Source: Chelatococcus sp. HY11 (GTDB lineage Bacteria > Pseudomonadota > Alphaproteobacteria > Rhizobiales > Beijerinckiaceae). Taken from it: a stretch of 64,000 bases of DNA. Position 1 is the stretch's first letter, and every line of letters starts with the position of its first letter. The notes below the pieces were generated by a model. The model made no database searches. It was not told where the DNA came from and saw nothing but the letters and a program-made list of their open reading frames with translations. Shown piece after piece: positions 58,955 to 64,000 of the stretch. Location: contig NZ_JAHBRX010000001.1 in NCBI RefSeq assembly GCF_018398335.1, positions 3,092,001 to 3,156,000 on the forward strand, given 5' to 3'. The position numbers and the translations under genes were made by a program.

Positions 58955-60120
58955 ACGGCGTGAACGAACCGCGCCCGCATCACCGGGTGCCTCTTGAGGC
59001 CATGCGCCGCTTCGACCCAAAGCGTCTTTGGGCTCTGGTGCTCAAGGAAAGCCTGCAAGCGATGCGCGATCCATCCACGCTGTTGATCGCCTTCGTCCTT
59101 CCGGTCGTACTGTTATTTCTGTTTGCCTATGCCGTGTCGCTGGACGTGCGTGCGGTGCGCATTGGCGTCGTGCAGGAATCCGAATCCGCGTCAGCTCAAT
59201 CACTGGCCGCCGCATTCGCCGGCACACGCTATCTGGACGTCACCTTCGCCCATGACCGGCGCGAGGTCGCTGACCGGGTCGTCTCCGGCAGCCTGCGCGG
59301 CTTTGTCGTGATTCCGCAGGATTTTGAGCAACGGCTGGCCAATCGTGGAGCTCAGCCTCTCGTGCAGATCATCACCGATGGCTCGCAACCCAATACCGCC
59401 AACTATGTCACGAACTATGCGCAGGGCGTCGTGCAGACCTGGCGGAACGGCCTTGGTGTCGAGGCATCCCCGGCAGGCGTAACACTGGAACCCCGCTACT
59501 GGTTCAACGCAGAGCTGGAAAGCCGCCGTTCGCTCGTACCCGGCGCCATCGCCATCGTCATGACCATCATTGGCACCATGCTGACCGCCCTCGTGGTCGC
59601 ACGCGAATGGGAACGGGGCACGATGGAAGCGGTGCTTTCAACGCCCGCTTCTGTCGTTGAAATCCTCATTGGAAAGCTCTTGCCCTATTTTGCGCTTGGT
59701 ATGTTGTCCACGCTTGGCGCCACGGTGCTGGCGGTCTTCGTGTTCGACGTGCCACTGCGCGGATCGCTGGCTGCTCTTCTTTTGCTTTCGGCCACGTTCA
59801 TGGTTCCTGCGCTCGGCCAAGGGTTGCTGATCTCCTCTGTTACGCGCAATCAGTTTCTGGCTGCACAGATTGCACTGTTCTCCGGCTTTCTTCCGGCATT
59901 CATGCTGTCGGGCTTTCTCTATGAGATCGACGCCATGCCAGCGCCGATCCGGGCCATCACCTGGCTGATCCCGGCACGTTATTTCGTGTCTTCGCTGAAG
60001 ACCATCTTTCTGGCCGGAGACATCTGGGCGGTCTTTGTGCCGAACCTCTTGGCGATGGCCGGAATCGGAATCCTGTTTTTCCTCCTGGCGAAACGCGCCA
60101 CGCGCAAGAATCTGGAGTGA
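58951..60120 (+). CDS. ABC exporter permease 1 (ABC-2 type)
   Basis: A 389-residue ABC-2 type permease. One helix is near 43-63 (TLLIAFVLPVVLLFLFAYAVSLD), then a periplasmic domain of about 150 residues, then five helices from about 190 on, with the motif REWERGTMEAVLSTPASVVEILIGK that contacts the ATPase. It overlaps the ATPase gene. Its partner follows after 6 nt. Confidence 0.93.
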   Translation: MNGVNEPRPHHRVPLEAMRRFDPKRLWALVLKESLQAMRDPSTLLIAFVLPVVLLFLFAYAVSLDVRAVRIGVVQESESASAQSLAAAFAGTRYLDVTFAHDRREVADRVVSGSLRGFVVIPQDFEQRLANRGAQPLVQIITDGSQPNTANYVTNYAQGVVQTWRNGLGVEASPAGVTLEPRYWFNAELESRRSLVPGAIAIVMTIIGTMLTALVVAREWERGTMEAVLSTPASVVEILIGKLLPYFALGMLSTLGATVLAVFVFDVPLRGSLAALLLLSATFMVPALGQGLLISSVTRNQFLAAQIALFSGFLPAFMLSGFLYEIDAMPAPIRAITWLIPARYFVSSLKTIFLAGDIWAVFVPNLLAMAGIGILFFLLAKRATRKNLE

Positions 60121-60126
60121 GCGGCC

Positions 60127-61251
60127 GTGGCGCAACACAATAGCTATTTCGCTTTCACCCGACTGCGGGCGCAGTTCATCAAGGAAGTCCTGAGCATCCT
60201 GCGCGACCCGCGCAGCCGGATGGTCGTGTTCGTGCCGCCGCTGTTGCAATTGCTGGTGTTTGCTTTCGCCGCCACGCTTGAAGTGCGCAATGTCGATATC
60301 GCCGTGCACAATCAGGATGCGGGCCGCTGGTCGTATGAACTGATCACACGGCTGGACCGGGCCGAGTTCATTGCCAAAGTCCATCACGTGACCGACAGCC
60401 AGGCGTTGCGCCAGCTTATCGACCAGGGCAAGGTGATCGCGGCGCTCGATATCCAGCCAGACTTTTCGCGCTCCATTGCTGCCGGCGACAACGGTCGCAT
60501 CCAGGTGCTGATCGATGGCCGGCGGAGCAATTCAGGGCAGATCACCACCGGTTATCTCTCTGCCATCGCTGCCGAGGTTGGAGCGGAGGCCAACGCCGAC
60601 GCCGGTCCCGCAACGCCAGCGGCGGTGCGCAACTGGTTCAATCCCAATCTGACGTACCGCTGGTTCATCGTACCCGGTCTCTCCGGCATATTGGCCTTCT
60701 TCAGCGCGCTGCTTATTACCTCGCTGTCGATCGCCCGCGAACGCGAACTGGGTACATTCGACCAGTTGCTGGTGTCACCGACCTCCACGCCGGAAATCAT
60801 CGTGTCCAAGTCGCTGCCGGCGCTGGTCATCGGCACCATGCTCGGACTTCTGATGATGGCGGCAGCGGCCGGGCCGTTCCAGATTCCGTTTAACGGCTCG
60901 TTTGGGTTGCTTTTTGTCAGCCTGGTCCTGTTCATCCTGTCGGTGGTGGGCATCGGCTTGATGATTTCCGCGATCAGCGCGACCCAGCAGCAGGCCATCC
61001 TTGGCGCCTTCGCCATCGGCGTGCCCGCCGTTCTGATGTCGGGCTTCGCCACGCCGGTCGAGAACATGCCCACAGTGCTGCAATGGCTGGCGCAGGCGAT
61101 TCCACTCACCCATTTCCTGATCATCGTGGAAGGCAGCTTTCTCAAGGCAATGTCGCCCGGCGATATTCTTGCCAGCCTTTGGCCATTGGCGCTGATCGCC
61201 CTGGTGTCGCTGACCATGGCCATCATCTTCGTTCGAGGACGTCTGCAATGA
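60127..61251 (+). CDS. ABC exporter permease 2 (YhhJ-like)
   Basis: A 374-residue ABC-2 permease of the same design as its neighbour: first helix near 38-58, a periplasmic domain, then five C-terminal helices with RERELGTFDQLLVSPTSTPEIIVSK. The pair probably forms a heterodimer. A GTG or ATG choice at the start was not an issue here because the first codon gives a normal N-terminus. Its stop overlaps the outer-membrane factor start. Confidence 0.92.
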   Translation: MAQHNSYFAFTRLRAQFIKEVLSILRDPRSRMVVFVPPLLQLLVFAFAATLEVRNVDIAVHNQDAGRWSYELITRLDRAEFIAKVHHVTDSQALRQLIDQGKVIAALDIQPDFSRSIAAGDNGRIQVLIDGRRSNSGQITTGYLSAIAAEVGAEANADAGPATPAAVRNWFNPNLTYRWFIVPGLSGILAFFSALLITSLSIARERELGTFDQLLVSPTSTPEIIVSKSLPALVIGTMLGLLMMAAAAGPFQIPFNGSFGLLFVSLVLFILSVVGIGLMISAISATQQQAILGAFAIGVPAVLMSGFATPVENMPTVLQWLAQAIPLTHFLIIVEGSFLKAMSPGDILASLWPLALIALVSLTMAIIFVRGRLQ

Positions 61252-62747
61252 GTTTGATCCACTATCGCCAGTCAGAATCTTTGGCGGATCCGGGCGGACC
61301 TTCCTCTCGATGGCCGAATTTCACAGTATTGATCTTCGGCTGCACCTCGTTGACCGTCTGCGTCGTCGGTCCCGACTATCGCGTGCCACCTTCCATTGAT
61401 ACGGGCATCGGCTGGATCCGGCCCGTTCCGAAGGCGCCTGCGCCAACGGACCTTACGCGCTGGTGGACAACACTTGGCGATCCTGAATTGGAGCGATTGG
61501 TCGACACCGCCCTCGCTGAAAACCTGGATATCCGCCAGGCGGCGGCGCGTATCGACGAAGCGCGCACGCTGCGGGATCGGGCCGCTGGTCAGCAACTGCC
61601 CGCTGTTTCCGCGGGCGCTAGCGTGAACCGGCGTCGGCAAAGTGAAAATGGCCCGCTGCCCATTGGCGTCATTCCCGGCCTCGAAGCGTCGCAGACAATC
61701 TACGATGCCGGTTTTGACGCGGCCTGGGAACTCGACCTGTTCGGCGCCAATCGGCGGGCGTTGGAAGGCGCAAGCGCCCGCTTGCAGGCAACGGAAGCCG
61801 AAGCGCTGGGCGTTCGCATGCGGATCGCGGCCGAAGTCGCCCGCACGTGGTTCGAGGCGACCGGCGCCAGAGAGGAATTGCGTACGCAGCAGGCGACGGT
61901 CGCAACCCTGCAACAGACCCTGGACCTCATGCGCAGCCGTGCCGCTCTCGGCGACGTTTCCGGTGCCGACGTGGATGCAGCCTATGAGCGATGGGCCGCG
62001 GCCAGTGCCATGCTACCAGGCATCGAGGCTCGACAGCGCGGGGCGGTGCTCGGTCTTGGCGCCCTGCTCGGCTCACCGCCGGAACGGGAACTAAAGCTGC
62101 TCGATACCGCCGCGTCGACCCTTACACTGCCGGCGCTGCCCGTGGGCGAACGTGCCGACATATTGCGTCGCCGCCCCGATATTCTGGCAGCCGAACGGCG
62201 GCTGGCCGCCAGCACCGCCGATATCGGCGTGACTACCGCGGAGCTGTTCCCCAAGCTGTCCATTGGCGCTGGGGGCGGATTCCAGGCGCTCAGTCCCGGC
62301 GACTGGTTCGACTCATCCAGCAGCCGCTTCTCCATCCTCCCACTCATTTCGTGGCGATTGTTCGATGGAGGCCGTGTGCGCGCAGAGATCCGTGCCCGGG
62401 AGGCTGCTCAGCGGCAGGCCGCGCTGGGCTATGAGCAGGCCGTACTGACAGCGCTGGGCGATGCGGAGCGCACTTTGGGCGACTATGAAGCGGGACTGGA
62501 TGCGCTTGCACTTCGTCAAGCGGCGCTGGAGGCGTCACGCCGCAGCTTTCGTCATGCTGAAACGCGCTTTACTGCCGGCGACATCGCGCGAGTTGAATGG
62601 CTTGCGGCCCAGCGTCTCCTGCACGAGGCCGAAATTGCAAATGTGCGTGCGCAGACGACAGCTGCCGTTCAGTTGGTAGCATTGTACAAAGCGATCGGAG
62701 GCGGCTGGAGTGCGGCCGAAGTAACCTCATCCACCCCCATTTCGTAA
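61248..62747 (+). CDS. Outer-membrane efflux lipoprotein (NodT family)
   Basis: A 499-residue TolC-like factor of the NodT family. The N-terminus has the hydrophobic run NFTVLIFGCTSLTVC before VGPDYRVP, with Cys38 as the likely lipid anchor. Two repeats of the outer membrane efflux domain follow: LVDTALAENLDIRQAAARIDEAR near 92, and PDILAAERRLAASTADIGVTTAELFPKLSIGAG in the second half. It completes a tripartite ABC exporter, so the operon would not depend on a chromosomal TolC. It overlaps the permease gene by 4 nt. Confidence 0.93.
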   Translation: MSLIHYRQSESLADPGGPSSRWPNFTVLIFGCTSLTVCVVGPDYRVPPSIDTGIGWIRPVPKAPAPTDLTRWWTTLGDPELERLVDTALAENLDIRQAAARIDEARTLRDRAAGQQLPAVSAGASVNRRRQSENGPLPIGVIPGLEASQTIYDAGFDAAWELDLFGANRRALEGASARLQATEAEALGVRMRIAAEVARTWFEATGAREELRTQQATVATLQQTLDLMRSRAALGDVSGADVDAAYERWAAASAMLPGIEARQRGAVLGLGALLGSPPERELKLLDTAASTLTLPALPVGERADILRRRPDILAAERRLAASTADIGVTTAELFPKLSIGAGGGFQALSPGDWFDSSSSRFSILPLISWRLFDGGRVRAEIRAREAAQRQAALGYEQAVLTALGDAERTLGDYEAGLDALALRQAALEASRRSFRHAETRFTAGDIARVEWLAAQRLLHEAEIANVRAQTTAAVQLVALYKAIGGGWSAAEVTSSTPIS

Positions 62748-62796
62748 CAGGTTCGGTGGTCGACTTTTGGGCAGCGATGTATTGTCGGCTACCATT

Positions 62797-63285
62797 CTAC
62801 AGTATATTGTCGTTGCCGTGACGCGGCATCTCCTTCCCAGGACAATCGGGATTATTTGATCTCGAACCAGTTTCCGTAATTGGCGAAGTTGAATAAGCAC
62901 TGCGCGCGACCAATGCGACAATGCTCACGATACACCAAAATGTGGTCCGCAGGCTCATGGCAACGAGAGTTCGCATTTCGTAAGCGCCACCCTGGAAGAT
63001 CCACACACCAAAGCCAGCAAAGACTATGACAGTAGCAACAGCTACAGAGACCGCGGATGCAGGCGCCCATCTGCTTCGCAACATCAAACCAATCCCGATG
63101 ATGATGTATGTAAATCCAGCAAGAAAATTAAAATATAAGACGAATGGTACAATTTTCTCGCTAGATTCGATTATCCCATGAAGACCGAGAATAGCGTTTC
63201 CACCCGAAACGACCGTGGCTATTCCAAATAGAATTGCCGCTACACCGGAGGCTTTTATAGCCACATTTATTCTATGTTTAGACAT
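62797..63285 (-). CDS. Hypothetical four-helix membrane protein
   Basis: A 162-residue membrane protein with about four hydrophobic helices (about 9-31, 45-67, 73-95, 105-127) and a polar tail of about 35 residues. No family was recognised. It is the last gene of a short leftward set with the exported protein and the truncated TetR gene. The 49 nt after the convergent efflux factor stop suggest a shared terminator region, but none was defined. Confidence 0.65.
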   Translation of the reverse strand: MSKHRINVAIKASGVAAILFGIATVVSGGNAILGLHGIIESSEKIVPFVLYFNFLAGFTYIIIGIGLMLRSRWAPASAVSVAVATVIVFAGFGVWIFQGGAYEMRTLVAMSLRTTFWCIVSIVALVARSAYSTSPITETGSRSNNPDCPGKEMPRHGNDNIL

Positions 63286-63319
63286 CGACCTCGCCCCATT
63301 CGCTCTTGTGAAGCGTAGC

Positions 63320-63709
63320 CTATCGTTCCAACTTGAAGAGCTGCTCGCCAGCCCTCATGCCGATATATCCATTGTTGGATCGCACCAATTGCACGCACCG
63401 CTCGGGAAGCAGGGTGCCGGGTTTGAGGCATAGGCCATCTGGCGTCGCTCTCCATTTCGGAGACAATTCCACAGGCCCGCCGGTCATCTTGCCTTTGCCG
63501 TTTTCAAAAAGGACAAGGGTGGTAACGCGGCCATCGTCCATCGTCATCTTCCACGGACGCCCGTCCGTAATATTGTAGGCAGGCGACATCTGCTCTGCCA
63601 TTACAGGGGCAACCGAAATCCCCATCACAAATGTTGTGAACACTGAAATTAGTAGCACGAAGCGATTTACTTGACCGCTTCGGCGATAATTAATCAGGGC
63701 GTCCTTCAT
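63320..63709 (-). CDS. Small exported hypothetical protein
   Basis: A 129-residue exported protein with a signal peptide (about 1-38, RFVLLISVFTTFVMGISVAPVMA, cleaved after MAEQ). The mature 90 residues include ITDGRPWKMTMDDGRVTTLVLFENGKGKMTGG and two cysteines, probably a small beta-rich periplasmic domain. I do not recognise the family. It begins 6 nt after the truncated TetR gene, so it would be under the same operator. Confidence 0.68.
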   Translation of the reverse strand: MKDALINYRRSGQVNRFVLLISVFTTFVMGISVAPVMAEQMSPAYNITDGRPWKMTMDDGRVTTLVLFENGKGKMTGGPVELSPKWRATPDGLCLKPGTLLPERCVQLVRSNNGYIGMRAGEQLFKLER

Positions 63710-63715
63710 TTATAT

Positions 63716-63955
63716 CTACTCCAGAGGTTGCAGAGGCCCATCGTCAGCATGGCGCTCTACACTCACGCCAACCCACGATTCCTTGGGCGGTCGATCAAAG
63801 CGTCCTTGGATAACTCCCAACCGTTTGGCGACAGCTTCGGTCGTGAGATCCGTAGAATCTTGTTTGCGGGCAAGGTCAACGACGGTTTGGACCGTCGCTT
63901 CACGTCGGTCACCCGGGCGAAGACGAGCTTGCCGACGGACCATATATGCCGTCAT
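63716..63955 (-). pseudogene. Truncated TetR-family gene
   Basis: The N-terminal 45 residues match the TetR genes at 1-306 and 55535: RREATVQTVVDLARKQDSTDLTTEAVAKRLGV. The HTH then breaks. Where the paralogues have TQGALFRHFP, this frame reads IQGRFDRPPKESWVGVSVER and ends after 79 codons. The ligand domain is missing. The start is ATG 63955, or 63943 within the same frame. It is probably no longer a working repressor, so the two genes after it may be constitutive or controlled by the sister regulators. Confidence 0.78.
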
Positions 63956-63984
63956 TAGAAAGTAACTTATTACTATCTAATGAC
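63951..63984. promoter_or_regulatory. Operator-like inverted repeat of the truncated TetR gene
   Basis: Two 15-bp arms beginning GTCATTAGA and ending TCTAATGAC surround the 4-nt spacer CTTA, with one mismatch. The core GAAAGTAACTTATTACTATC (63958-63977) differs at one base from the reverse complement of the site at 55498-55517. Confidence 0.75.
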
Positions 63985-64000
63985 GGCGCGATTTGTCAAG

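Noticed and set aside
1-64000. CRISPR arrays, tRNA and rRNA genes
   Set aside because: No regularly spaced repeat-spacer pattern and no tRNA- or rRNA-like sequence was noticed on either strand.

Overview
The window is GC-rich, gene-dense alphaproteobacterial DNA. The fused NarK, the NarR-type regulator, the nar gene order and the mobile-element backbone point to the Hyphomicrobiales (Rhizobiales) or a relative. No rRNA or tRNA gene and no CRISPR array was seen, so the genus is not assigned.

Region 1 (1-7.3 kb): a TetR gene cut by the left edge with a perfect palindromic operator. Next is a sulfide-type module: two overlapping ArsR-family regulators (the first with the two cysteines of the persulfide sensors SqrR/BigR) diverge from a sulfide:quinone oxidoreductase, a small DUF2892 membrane protein and an RND efflux pair. 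Region 2 (7.3-20.4 kb): a complete respiratory nitrate reductase locus, narK-narG-narH-narJ-narI-ppiC-moeA-DUF2478, read leftward. It is divergent from a Crp/Fnr-type narR, with two perfect TTGAT-N4-ATCAA boxes and a 19-bp palindrome between them. Region 3 (20.4-23.1 kb): a scrapyard of serine-recombinase and racemase remnants, a PepSY protein and a TetR-cupin pair lying between two copies of a 29-bp repeat.

Region 4 (23.1-55.3 kb): the backbone of a conjugative element of Tn4371-like gene content. It has a strawberry-notch helicase/methylase, Toprim, DUF2493, ssb, XRE, DUF2285, an AlpA-like HTH, repA, parA, DUF2840, a TraF peptidase, DUF736, a lytic transglycosylase, a relaxase, traG and a full trbBCDEJKLFGI set, closed by DUF2274 and a LysR gene. 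repA is split by an IS110-family element; removing the insert restores one reading frame that overlaps parA. A DUF6499/DUF2285 gene carries a frameshift. No integrase or att site is visible, so integrated element versus plasmid cannot be decided here. Several genes of its left half have a hairpin shortly before the start codon.

Region 5 (55.5-62.7 kb): a tightly coupled TetR-HlyD-ABC-ABC permease-ABC permease-outer membrane factor efflux operon. Region 6 (62.8-64 kb): a leftward set of a truncated TetR gene, a small exported protein and a membrane protein. The TetR genes of regions 1, 5 and 6 carry nearly the same AT-rich operator (GAWAGTAA-N4-TTACTWTC), which suggests a paralogous regulatory family, one member of it decayed.
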